Below, piece by piece: positions 8,852-15,838 of a stretch of DNA of 64,000 nucleotides. The notes beneath the pieces were generated by a model. That model ran no database searches and was not told where the DNA came from. It saw nothing but the letters and a program-made list of their open reading frames with translations. Numbering within the stretch: position 1 is the first letter of the stretch; each line of letters starts with the position of its first letter. A program made the position numbers and the translations under genes. The stretch comes from Sideroxydans lithotrophicus ES-1 (GTDB lineage: Bacteria > Pseudomonadota > Gammaproteobacteria > Burkholderiales > Gallionellaceae), in assembly GCF_000025705.1 (NCBI RefSeq), contig NC_013959.1:2488001-2552000 (forward strand), read 5' to 3'.

Positions 8852-9700
8852 CTAGACCTCGCTGAACACATCCTGCGGCAGCGGGATGCGGTGCCGCAAT
8901 TGCAGCGGCGTGACGAGTTCGATGCGCTGGCGCAGCGTGGGATCGTCGGCATGCGGATTGGCGTCCCACACCGGTTCCTCGCCCAGCAGGATGCGGTCGA
9001 TGTGCGTCAGCCGCGCGCCGGTCTCGCTCAGGTAATAGTTGAAACGGCGCTGCATGCCGGCATCGAGGACACGTGCGCCGTGGTAGCACAGGTGCGACAG
9101 GCGGCTGCTGCGCAACAGGTTCTCGGCACCCGCCAGCATGCCCACACCGCGTTTCGCCAGGCTGTGCGGGCATGCAAAATGTTCTGCCACATACAGGGCC
9201 AGCTCGGCGCGATGCGCATGCATCAACTCGCCCGGTTCTGCGAACAACTGCTCGCGGATATGCATGTCCATCGCCCACTCGCAGGCCGCATGCGTCAGCA
9301 GGGGGATGTTGCCCCACATCTTTTCGTGCGCGGGGACGAAATGGTTGTGCGCGATCACATCCACCAGCAAGTGGCTGACGAAACCGAGCGAGATCGCATA
9401 TTCCTCATCGCTCTTGGCATCGTCGAGCAGCTTGCGTGCGCGCTGCCACTGGTGCGTGGTGGAGAACGGCTTGCCCCACGATTGCTCGCTCAGCAGCGCC
9501 AGATCCGGCAGACAAGCGCCGGCCAGCACCAGCCTGGGGAAAGACTTGATCGCGCGGCGATAGCGCGGGTCGGTGAACGGGACTGCCCACAGCAGCATCT
9601 GGGCGAAATAGACATGGGTGTATAAGCCCCAGGCATTGGCATCTGCACTCCACAGCAGCAGCGGGATCAGCCAGCGCCAGTATTTGAGCAGATTCTTCAT
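8852..9700 (-). CDS. exported zinc-dependent phospholipase C-like protein
   Basis: The N-terminus is a signal peptide with a likely cut after SADANA, leaving a mature protein that begins with Trp (WGLYTHVYFAQ). A mature N-terminal Trp that binds zinc is a hallmark of the zinc-dependent phospholipase C fold (PF00882). Further candidate zinc ligands are His in LYTH, Asp in ACLPDL, and the His/Asp set in GFVSHLLVDVIAHNHF. The enzyme would cleave phospholipid head groups in the periplasm or outside the cell. The C-terminal part is less conserved. Substrate unknown. It lies near OlsAB, DgkA and the glycosyltransferase, so a role in membrane-lipid turnover is attractive but unproven. Confidence 0.75.
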   Translation of the reverse strand: MKNLLKYWRWLIPLLLWSADANAWGLYTHVYFAQMLLWAVPFTDPRYRRAIKSFPRLVLAGACLPDLALLSEQSWGKPFSTTHQWQRARKLLDDAKSDEEYAISLGFVSHLLVDVIAHNHFVPAHEKMWGNIPLLTHAACEWAMDMHIREQLFAEPGELMHAHRAELALYVAEHFACPHSLAKRGVGMLAGAENLLRSSRLSHLCYHGARVLDAGMQRRFNYYLSETGARLTHIDRILLGEEPVWDANPHADDPTLRQRIELVTPLQLRHRIPLPQDVFSEV

Positions 9701-9764
9701 GTCGCGCAGTGTCGCCGCGGCATGCGAAATTTTAATGACAAGCAGATGATTTTATTGTGACGCT

Positions 9765-9792
9765 CTGACAGCGATCCGCTCTCTGCGATAAT
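9765..9792 (+). promoter_or_regulatory. sigma70-type promoter for the YdcF-like gene
   Basis: CTGACA (9765-9770) and GATAAT (9787-9792) are separated by 16 nt, each matching 5 of 6 consensus bases. Transcription would start near 9799, leaving a very short leader before the start codon. Confidence 0.6.
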
Positions 9793-9818
9793 GGCGCACC
9801 TTGTTCATTTGGTTGCTT

Positions 9819-10574
9819 ATGGATATCAACTGGTTCATCACCAACCTGGTCAGCGCCTTCCTGCTGCCGCCGCTCAACCTGCTGCTGCTCGCCGTGCTCG
9901 GCCTGTGGCTCTGGCACAAGCGGCCAGTGATCGCACGCACCCTGCTGACTGTATCGGTAGCCTTGCTGTGGCTGCTCTCCACACCCTTCTTCGCCGAGGC
10001 CATGCTGCAAGGCCTGGAAGGCCAGCCTTTCGTCAACGACACCAGCAAACCGCAGGCAGATGCCATCGTGGTGCTGGGCGGCGGCACCAACTTCCGCGCT
10101 CCCGAATACGGAGGCGACACGGTCAGCAAGGAGACGCTGGAACGGCTACGCTATGCCGCCCGGCTGTACCGCCAAACCGGCAAACCTATCCTGGTCACCG
10201 GCGGTACGCCGCTGGGCAACGACCTGTCCGAAGCGGCACAGATGAAAAAAACACTGGAACAGGAATTCAACGTACCCGTGCGCTGGGCTGAAGGCGCCTC
10301 GAACAACACGCTGGAGAACGCCCGCCTGAGTCGCGAGGTTCTCAAAAAAGAAGGCATCTCGCGCATCTACCTGGTCACTCATGCCTGGCACATGCCGCGT
10401 GCCGTGCAGGTCTTCCAGGCCGCCGGATTCCAGGTCTACCCCGCCCCCACCGCCTACACCACGCGCTATCAGCTCGACTTGCTGGTCTTCATCCCCAGCG
10501 CCAGCGCCTTACGCGACAGCCGGATATTCATGCACGAGATGATCGGCCTGCTCTGGTATCGGCTAAAATCATGA
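9819..10574 (+). CDS. YdcF/ElyC-like DUF218 membrane protein
   Basis: Two N-terminal membrane segments (about 8-30 and 37-55 from this start) are followed by the DUF218 domain. That domain begins ADAIVVLGGGTNFRAPEY, then has LVTGGTPLGND and a NTLENAR segment, and ends with IYLVTHAWHMPRA. Related proteins (SanA, ElyC, YdcF) act in envelope integrity and may bind nucleotides or lipid carriers; the exact reaction is not established. An in-frame TTG at 9801 is possible but sits at the predicted transcription start. No Shine-Dalgarno is visible at 9819. Confidence 0.82.
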   Translation: MDINWFITNLVSAFLLPPLNLLLLAVLGLWLWHKRPVIARTLLTVSVALLWLLSTPFFAEAMLQGLEGQPFVNDTSKPQADAIVVLGGGTNFRAPEYGGDTVSKETLERLRYAARLYRQTGKPILVTGGTPLGNDLSEAAQMKKTLEQEFNVPVRWAEGASNNTLENARLSREVLKKEGISRIYLVTHAWHMPRAVQVFQAAGFQVYPAPTAYTTRYQLDLLVFIPSASALRDSRIFMHEMIGLLWYRLKS

Positions 10575-10719
10575 TCACCCTGCCCTTCTCGGCCAGCTGG
10601 GCAAGGGCGTACTCCTTGCGGGTGATGGCGGTAGTCCAGTATCTTCGTCGACAATGTCCGGGAACTGTTTTGCTGGATCTCGGACAAATCGGACAACTGA
10701 ACAACATACGGGGTGTCAC

Positions 10720-11136
10720 ATGAAAGCACGCATCAAATGGGTAGAAGAAGTCTCTTTTCTCGGTGAAACGGAAAGCGGCCACGCCGTATTGATGGATGGC
10801 CCGCCCGCCGGCGGTGGACGCAACCTGGGACCGCGCCCGATGGAGATGCTGCTGATCGGCACCGGCGCCTGTACTGCTTACGATGTGGTGACCATCCTGA
10901 AGAAAGCACGCCAGCAGATCAGCGATTGCGTGGTGGACATCCAGTCCGAACGCGCCGAGAAGGATCCCAAGGTGTTCACCGGCATCCATTTGCATTTCGT
11001 GGTGACAGGAAAAAACCTGAGACCCGAACAGGTCGAGCGTGCCATCCACCTGTCAGCGGAAAAATACTGCTCGGCCTCCATCATGCTGGGGAAGACGGCC
11101 AAGGTGACGCACGATTTCGAGATCATCGAGGGATAG
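10720..11136 (+). CDS. OsmC-family thiol peroxidase-like protein
   Basis: This 138-residue protein has the OsmC/Ohr/YhfA layout: an N-terminal strand region, RNLGPRPMEMLL, a first Cys in GTGACTAYD, and a second in SAEKYCSAS. The paired Cys residues are the expected redox pair that reduces organic hydroperoxides. The pattern is nearer the YhfA-like branch than classical Ohr. Its start at 10720 follows GGGGTG. A longer frame back to 10654 exists but has no better ribosome site. It is cytoplasmic and probably monocistronic, since it is followed by a large inverted repeat. Confidence 0.85.
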   Translation: MKARIKWVEEVSFLGETESGHAVLMDGPPAGGGRNLGPRPMEMLLIGTGACTAYDVVTILKKARQQISDCVVDIQSERAEKDPKVFTGIHLHFVVTGKNLRPEQVERAIHLSAEKYCSASIMLGKTAKVTHDFEIIEG

Positions 11137-11138
11137 AC

Positions 11139-11294
11139 TTCCCTCACCCTAACCCTCTCCCAGGGGGAGAGGGGACCAGTCTTCTTCAGTTCAGTTGAAT
11201 ATTCAATATCCGTGCGTACTCTGGATATAGCTGCAGAGACTTCAATTTCGACTGACATTCCCTCTCCCCCTGGGAGAGGGTTAGGGTGAGGGAA
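11139..11294. repeat. large inverted repeat (C/T-rich arms)
   Basis: The arm 11139-11174 begins TTCCCTCACCCTAACCCTCT and reappears as its reverse complement at 11258-11294, with about 80 bases between. Each arm also contains a small CTCCC/GGGAG hairpin. It fills the gap between the convergent osmC-like and coq7 genes and may end both transcripts. Related C/G-rich hairpins occur at 15551-15601 and 56961-56983. Confidence 0.85.
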
Positions 11295-11298
11295 CGTA

Positions 11299-11925
11299 TC
11301 AAACCCAATAAACCGTTTTCGTCATCACCTTCGACATCCCGCGCATCGCCAGCTTCACCGGCAGCGGCAATTCTTCCGCACCCAGCTCCACCGCCATGTC
11401 GGCGTGACCGACCTCATCCACGTACATCTGCTGCGCCACGGCACGGCTCTTCGCATCCTGCGCCGGCAGGCTGTCCAGATGGCTTTGCAGGTGGGCACCG
11501 ACTTGGCGTTCGGTCTCGGCCAGGAAACCCAGGTTCCACTTGTCGCCCAGCGCACCGGCCAATGCACCCAGCGCCAGCGAGCCGGTGTACCAGAACGGGT
11601 TGAGCAGACTCAGGCGGCCGCCGAGTTCGTGCACGCGGTGCGATGTCCAAGCCAGGTGCTCGGTCTCTTCCCACGCGGCGTGGTTCAGCTTCTCCTGCAC
11701 CGCAGCATCGCGGGCAGTCAGCGCCTGCCCCTGATACAGGGCTTGGGCACAGATCTCGCCGGTGTGGTTGATGCGCATCAGCGCGGCGGCGTGCTTCTTT
11801 TCCGCTGCACTCATTTCAGCATCGGCGATGTCGCCATCGGGATAGGGACGCGCGGTCGGCGCCGTGGCGAACAGGGTGCGCAGGCCCTTGTCGAATTCGA
11901 TGATGAGACTATCCAGATTCAGCAT
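11299..11925 (-). CDS. coq7: 2-polyprenyl-3-methyl-6-methoxy-1,4-benzoquinol monooxygenase (Coq7)
   Basis: This is the 208-residue di-iron hydroxylase of ubiquinone synthesis. The iron-ligand motifs of the ferritin-like fold are clear: [26 protein letters not shown], the second-repeat Glu in [11 protein letters not shown], and the final [11 protein letters not shown]. It hydroxylates C6 of the benzoquinol ring on the inner face of the membrane. Length and motifs are complete. It implies the cell makes ubiquinone, the likely acceptor for CymA and bc1-type chains. The gene stands alone, convergent with the OsmC gene. Confidence 0.95.
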   Translation of the reverse strand: MLNLDSLIIEFDKGLRTLFATAPTARPYPDGDIADAEMSAAEKKHAAALMRINHTGEICAQALYQGQALTARDAAVQEKLNHAAWEETEHLAWTSHRVHELGGRLSLLNPFWYTGSLALGALAGALGDKWNLGFLAETERQVGAHLQSHLDSLPAQDAKSRAVAQQMYVDEVGHADMAVELGAEELPLPVKLAMRGMSKVMTKTVYWV

Positions 11926-11945
11926 GATGATGCTCCTTGTTTACT

Positions 11946-12290
11946 CTATTTATTGCCTGAGCTGATTTCCACACATGCAAGATTCTGTTCAAACAATGCC
12001 TGTTCGATTTCCGTGTGGTGATCGAGCAGAATATTTAGCACAACCGTTTTGGAACGGTTTGGTATCTTGAGCCACACCACCTGTGGCGGGTGGCCAGCTA
12101 CAAGTGAGCGCTCCTGAAAGTCCGAATCACGGCTGACGATCACGAAACCATTATTTTTTGCGTATTGCCAGACTTCGGAATCACTTGCACCTTCCAAGTT
12201 AAGCAACGCGACCTGTGAAGAACCGGGGTATGCGGTTTGCAGAAATGGCACGATTCGCCTCGACAGATTTTCGTCGAGCAAAAGCTTCAT
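11946..12290 (-). CDS. DUF5615 PIN-like protein, putative toxin
   Basis: This 114-residue protein starts MKLLLDENLS and has VIVSRDSDF, the spaced acidic residues of the DUF5615/Mut7-C-like PIN nuclease fold. Such proteins are usually encoded after a DUF433 partner, as here, and are regarded as toxins of type II-like modules acting on RNA; activity is inferred. The start codon overlaps the stop of the DUF433 gene by one base (TAATG), indicating translational coupling. Confidence 0.82.
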   Translation of the reverse strand: MKLLLDENLSRRIVPFLQTAYPGSSQVALLNLEGASDSEVWQYAKNNGFVIVSRDSDFQERSLVAGHPPQVVWLKIPNRSKTVVLNILLDHHTEIEQALFEQNLACVEISSGNK

Positions 12291-12511
12291 TAAACCGCCA
12301 CGGTATAAAGATTATGTTCGCGGTTTGCCGCAAAGGCCAGACAAGCACGAATGTCGGCGGTTTCAAGTTCAGGAAAATCTTCGATAATGTCTGCCTCGCT
12401 CATGCCTTCGGCAAGCATATCCAACACGTCATAAACGCTGATACGCAAATTGCGAACGCACGGACGACCACCACGTTTGCTGGCGTCTAGCGTGATACGG
12501 GAATTAGGCAT
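12290..12511 (-). CDS. DUF433 protein, putative antitoxin
   Basis: This 73-residue protein carries the DUF433 pattern: GGRPCVRNLRISVYDVL, a helix-turn-helix-like part LAEGMSEADIIEDFPEL, and a final TADIRACLAFA. DUF433 proteins pair with DUF5615 proteins as the antitoxin and probable autorepressor. ATG at 12511 is favoured because AAGGGG lies 5 nt upstream; a GTG two codons earlier is less likely. Confidence 0.82.
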   Translation of the reverse strand: MPNSRITLDASKRGGRPCVRNLRISVYDVLDMLAEGMSEADIIEDFPELETADIRACLAFAANREHNLYTVAV

Positions 12512-12704
12512 GTTCACCCCTTGCTGGTAAGGTTGTTGAGCATATGATTTGCTGTCACCTTTGTACTATAAGTGACATGACACAGTTATACAACAACCCG
12601 TAAATGCAAGCGTTCATGGACGCACCGTCAGCGCGGCGCTGTCAAATGAAAACGGCCCTCACAGACAGTCGATCATTCAGCATGCCCATCGCTTTGGATG
12701 AACG

Positions 12705-12735
12705 TAAAAAACCCACTGTGTCGCCACAGTGGGTT
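12705..12735 (-). terminator. intrinsic terminator of the first porin gene
   Basis: A perfect 11-bp stem (12710-12720 with 12725-12735) and 4-nt loop, followed on the minus strand by a run of six T (12705-12710), lies 45 nt after the porin stop. Confidence 0.9.
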
Positions 12736-12780
12736 TCAGATACTACGTACTAATCTCTGACTGGCTAAGCCAGCGAGTGA

Positions 12781-13860
12781 TTAGAACTTCTTGCGCATAC
12801 CAAATGCCAGCTCGGAAGAACCGCCACCCAGATTCATAGTGGCCAGACCACCCAAGGCGCTGTTGTCCACGCTGAATGCGCGAGTGCCAGCATCTTGGGA
12901 CATCTTCGAGTAAGCGCCGTACAGGGTCACGTCCTTGGACAGGTTGTACAGGTAGCCAACGGTCTCGCCGGAAGCACCGGTGCTTGCAACTGCCATCTTG
13001 GCCTTGGCATAGCTCACGACCACTGTGCCAGGACCAGCCGGGATGGTTGCGCCGACGGACTCGGCCTTGTTCGCGCTGCCGCTCACGCCTGCAACTGTCG
13101 GTGTGTTGGACTGGTAAGTTGCGAAGATCTTGGCCACGCCGAAGTCATACGAACCGCCCAGAGCGTATTCCTTTGCGCTGGTGTCGATCGCATTGCTGGT
13201 CGAGGTCTTGACATACACCGCGCCGACCGCCAGAGGCAGGGAGGTACCAACGTAGTTAGCCGATGCCAACAGTGCGCTGGTCTTCAGGCCTGTTGTAGCT
13301 GTGCTCGCAGCACCCAGGTTGCCCAGAGTATCGGACAGGTTGGTGGAGTAGTTCACGGCAACTGTCACGCCGCTGAAGCTAGGCGAGATGTAGGCCAGAG
13401 CGTGCTGGGCACGGTTGGCACCAGTCAGCGAGCTGACCAGGAAGCCGCCACCCTTGTGGATGTTGGCCAGTGGGGAGATCGTCGAACCGGAAGTCGGGTC
13501 ATAGCTGTTCTGGAAGTCATAAGCTGTGGTTTGCAGGTAACCGGCAGCAACAGTACCGAAGTCGCCAGCCAAGCCCAGCAGTTGTTGACGAGCAGATTGG
13601 TTCAGGCCAACGGAAGTACCAGCGTCGATCTTGTATTCCAGGTTAACCAGAACCTTCATGCCGTTGCCCACGTCTTCTGCGGACTTCAGGCCAACGCGAG
13701 AAGTGGACAGGCCGCCGGAGATGGCTTGCGTGTCGCTCTTCTGGCCGTCAGCTGACAGGTTTGCAACTGCCATGTCCACCAGACCGTAAACTTGTACATC
13801 AGCGAAAGCCGGTGCAGAGAAAGCTGCAGCGATTGCCAGTGCGATGATTTTCTTTTGCAT
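12781..13860 (-). CDS. outer-membrane general porin (first of two)
   Basis: A 359-residue Gram-negative porin of the 16-strand type. It has a signal peptide MQKKIIALAIAAAFSAPAFA, a first strand VQVYGLVDMA, the RVGLKSAEDVGNGM segment typical of betaproteobacterial porins, and a C-terminal Phe (FGMRKKF) needed for BAM recognition. It forms a trimeric diffusion channel; selectivity is unknown. The start at 13860 follows AGGAG. The longer frame back to 13983 has no signal peptide at its start and is not credible. A perfect FNR-type box lies about 170 bases upstream, so oxygen-linked control is likely. Its neighbour is a paralogue with a near-identical signal peptide. Confidence 0.93.
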   Translation of the reverse strand: MQKKIIALAIAAAFSAPAFADVQVYGLVDMAVANLSADGQKSDTQAISGGLSTSRVGLKSAEDVGNGMKVLVNLEYKIDAGTSVGLNQSARQQLLGLAGDFGTVAAGYLQTTAYDFQNSYDPTSGSTISPLANIHKGGGFLVSSLTGANRAQHALAYISPSFSGVTVAVNYSTNLSDTLGNLGAASTATTGLKTSALLASANYVGTSLPLAVGAVYVKTSTSNAIDTSAKEYALGGSYDFGVAKIFATYQSNTPTVAGVSGSANKAESVGATIPAGPGTVVVSYAKAKMAVASTGASGETVGYLYNLSKDVTLYGAYSKMSQDAGTRAFSVDNSALGGLATMNLGGGSSELAFGMRKKF

Positions 13861-14030
13861 GTTGAATGATCTCCTAGTGTTGATATTCACTTTCGTATCG
13901 GGCCAATCCCTCGCGAAATGGTTCGGAAGGTCGCCCTTCCTATTCCGACGCGCAAGGTAACACCGCCGCCTCAGGCGTTTCAATGCTCAGCATGTAATAT
14001 ATTAGTAATATGTATCTTTTTTGCGACACC

Positions 14031-14044
14031 TTGATCAACATCAA
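14031..14044. promoter_or_regulatory. FNR/ANR-type box upstream of the first porin
   Basis: TTGATCAACATCAA matches the FNR consensus TTGAT-N4-ATCAA exactly. A/T-rich -10 candidates on the minus strand (13996-14010) would put its centre about 40-48 bases upstream of the transcription start, a position used for activation. A CRP-family regulator other than FNR could also bind. Confidence 0.65.
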
Positions 14045-14100
14045 TAAACACGGGGTTTTCCAGTAAATTAGCGTTTGCTTCTTAACTCTTTCTTTGCGCA

Positions 14101-14130
14101 AAGAAAAACGGACACCCGAAGGTGTCCGTT
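14101..14130 (-). terminator. intrinsic terminator of the second porin gene
   Basis: AACGGACACC (14107-14116) pairs with GGTGTCCGTT (14121-14130) around a CGAA loop, followed on the minus strand by TTTTTC. Confidence 0.9.
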
Positions 14131-14162
14131 CTATTCCTTGAAAATTGACAGTTAAGTCAGAT

Positions 14163-15197
14163 TTAGAAGGAGTGGGCGATGCCTACGCCGAATGCAGACA
14201 CGGTAGAACCCGCAGCAGCGCCAGTGTAGATCGCAGCGCCGTAAGATGCAGCAGCGTCGTTCTTCAGCGAAGTGTATGCAGCGAACACTTCAGTGCGCTT
14301 GGAGAAGTTGTAACCGTAACGCAGGGAAACCTGGTTGGCACCAGTGTTAGCAACATTGGTCTTGCCTGCCTTGGCGTAGCTCAGAGCGAGGGTGCTTGCG
14401 TCGAACTTCACGCCGCCAACCACTTCTGCGTTGCTTTGTGTGTAGTTGACAGCGGCAGTTGCATTCACCTTGATACGCTCAACAGTTGCACCGATCCATG
14501 CGCCGCCGAAGTCATAACGGCCTACCAGACGCATCGCATTGTCGGTCTGGCCAGTAGTTGTCTGGTCAGGACGGCTTTCGTAGCCGAAAGAACCGTAGAT
14601 GCCGTCTGCATCATAGGTAGCGGACAACGACAGCAATGTCTTGTTCACAGTGGCTGTCTTGGCAGAGTCAGGAGCGTACATCACTGCAACTTTCACACCG
14701 CCCAGAGATGGGGAAATGTACTGGATGTTGGCAGCCTTGCGAGTCACGTAGTTGACGCCGCCAGTTGCAGTAGCGTGACCGATGATGTTGGTCGCGCTGT
14801 ATGCAGTGGTGTTGTCGAACAGTTCGATCTTGTTGTGGGTGACTTTGTAAGGAGTATCCCAGACGCCCAGAGCGATCTCACCGAAACTGCCAGCCAGACC
14901 TACGTGGGAGTTACGTGTGCCGTTGCCAAAACCGTTGCCAGCTGCGCCGTTGGCATCAACTTGCACTTCGTATTGGTAGATAGCCTTCAGACCATCACCC
15001 ACGTCTTCGCTGCCATTGACGCCGAAACGCGATGCGTTGGAAGCAACGCGCATATTGCTTACGCTGGCAGCCTGGTTGCTGGTGTAGGAATCCAGTGTCA
15101 GGATTGCCTTGCCGTACAGGTTAACGTTGGCATTGTCAGCGAATGCCGGTGCGGAGAATGCAGCGGCGATAGCCAGTGCGATCAGTTTCTTTTGCAT
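14163..15197 (-). CDS. outer-membrane general porin (second of two)
   Basis: A 344-residue porin with a signal peptide (MQKKLIALAIAAAFSAPAFA) differing from the first porin by one residue, a first strand NVNLYGKAILTL, the segment RFGVNGSEDVGDGL, and a C-terminal Phe (GIAHSF). The shared signal peptide and differing barrels suggest an old tandem duplication with diverged pore loops. AAGGAG lies upstream of the start, and the leader contains a small hairpin. Pore selectivity is not readable. Confidence 0.93.
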   Translation of the reverse strand: MQKKLIALAIAAAFSAPAFADNANVNLYGKAILTLDSYTSNQAASVSNMRVASNASRFGVNGSEDVGDGLKAIYQYEVQVDANGAAGNGFGNGTRNSHVGLAGSFGEIALGVWDTPYKVTHNKIELFDNTTAYSATNIIGHATATGGVNYVTRKAANIQYISPSLGGVKVAVMYAPDSAKTATVNKTLLSLSATYDADGIYGSFGYESRPDQTTTGQTDNAMRLVGRYDFGGAWIGATVERIKVNATAAVNYTQSNAEVVGGVKFDASTLALSYAKAGKTNVANTGANQVSLRYGYNFSKRTEVFAAYTSLKNDAAASYGAAIYTGAAAGSTVSAFGVGIAHSF

Positions 15198-15232
15198 CTT
15201 TAAAGCTCCTTAAGTGTAGGTTGGTTTCGTCA

Positions 15233-15250
15233 GTCGGCACGCCGGCCGAC
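15233..15250 (-). promoter_or_regulatory. hairpin in the leader of the second porin
   Basis: GTCGGC and GCCGAC pair around a 6-nt loop about 36 bases before the start codon. It could stabilise the mRNA or affect translation; function is not shown. Confidence 0.3.
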
Positions 15251-15550
15251 GGAATCAAATAAATTCCCTGATTGAGAATTCGGCGCGGATTTTGCCGCGA
15301 AAAAATCCAAAACCCGCCTTGTAATAAAAAATTCACGGAGCTGTTTCATATGAGCAACAGCGGATGTGGATTAATAAAACTGCAACAAAAATGTGCCTGG
15401 GAAAATTCGGCGGGGACGAAACTGATATCCATTTTCCAGTCAACCCAGATGATTCAATGCCCGCTGCAAACGGGTTTATTCTGACCAGTCCACTACGCTG
15501 GCTTACCTGTTAAGGTACACACGCAGTCGGCGTATTTCTCAAAAACAAAA

Positions 15551-15601
15551 AAAAGACCCCTCCCCCCAAAAGGGGAGAGTGGGATGGGGGAGGGGCTGGG
15601 G
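15551..15601 (-). terminator. C/G-rich hairpin repeat, probable terminator of the ppsA operon
   Basis: CTCCCC (15560-15565) pairs with GGGGAG (15572-15577), and on the minus strand the hairpin is followed by a run of T shortly after. It lies about 260 bases past the ppsA stop, so it could end that transcript. The adjoining C/G-rich stretch resembles the repeat at 11139-11294. Confidence 0.5.
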
Positions 15602-15718
15602 AAACGTTTTGCTGGTGATGCCGCACAAGTTGCTTGTGCGGTGGTGGTTGCGGCAGTCGGACTCACCTGATCTGGCTGCTGCGGTCGCCAGGTTTTTGGC
15701 AACCCATTTTTGAATTCC

Positions 15719-15831
15719 GTCATTCCGGCGCAGGCCGGAATCCAGTTGATTAAAAATCCCTTGCATCGCAAGGGCAAACACAAAAGGTTGATTGAATAAA
15801 ATCGCTGGATTCCGGCCTGCGCCGGAATGAC
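15719..15831. repeat. palindromic repeat element, copy B (113 bp)
   Basis: Left arm 15719-15745 (GTCATTCCGGCGCAGGCCGG...) is the exact reverse complement of right arm 15805-15831. It has the same arms as copies A and C but a shorter, diverged centre with a CCCTTGC/GCAAGGG hairpin. It ends 7 bases after the ppsA stop. Confidence 0.85.
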
Positions 15832-15838
15832 AACTTAC

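Larger units (their letters stand above)
13861..14162. other. regulatory gap between the two porin genes
   Basis: About 300 bases. They hold the leader and promoter of the first porin, an FNR-type box, A/T-rich -10-like sequences on the minus strand around 13996-14010, and the terminator of the second porin. No gene is seen. Confidence 0.6.
15198..15838. other. long intergenic stretch with repeats
   Basis: About 640 bases without a supported gene. They hold the leader of the second porin (with a hairpin at 15233-15250), an A/T-rich part to about 15480 with no credible coding frame, a C/G-rich hairpin repeat that may terminate the ppsA operon, and repeat copy B. Confidence 0.6.

Noticed and set aside
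10575-10719. A minus-strand stretch that reads like a protein fragment (KEYALAQLAEKGRVIMIL)
   Set aside because: Too short, no start, and no family recognised; could be a decayed gene end but cannot be supported.
15272-15484. A 70-codon open frame between the second porin and the repeats
   Set aside because: A/T-rich, no ribosome site, no domain.
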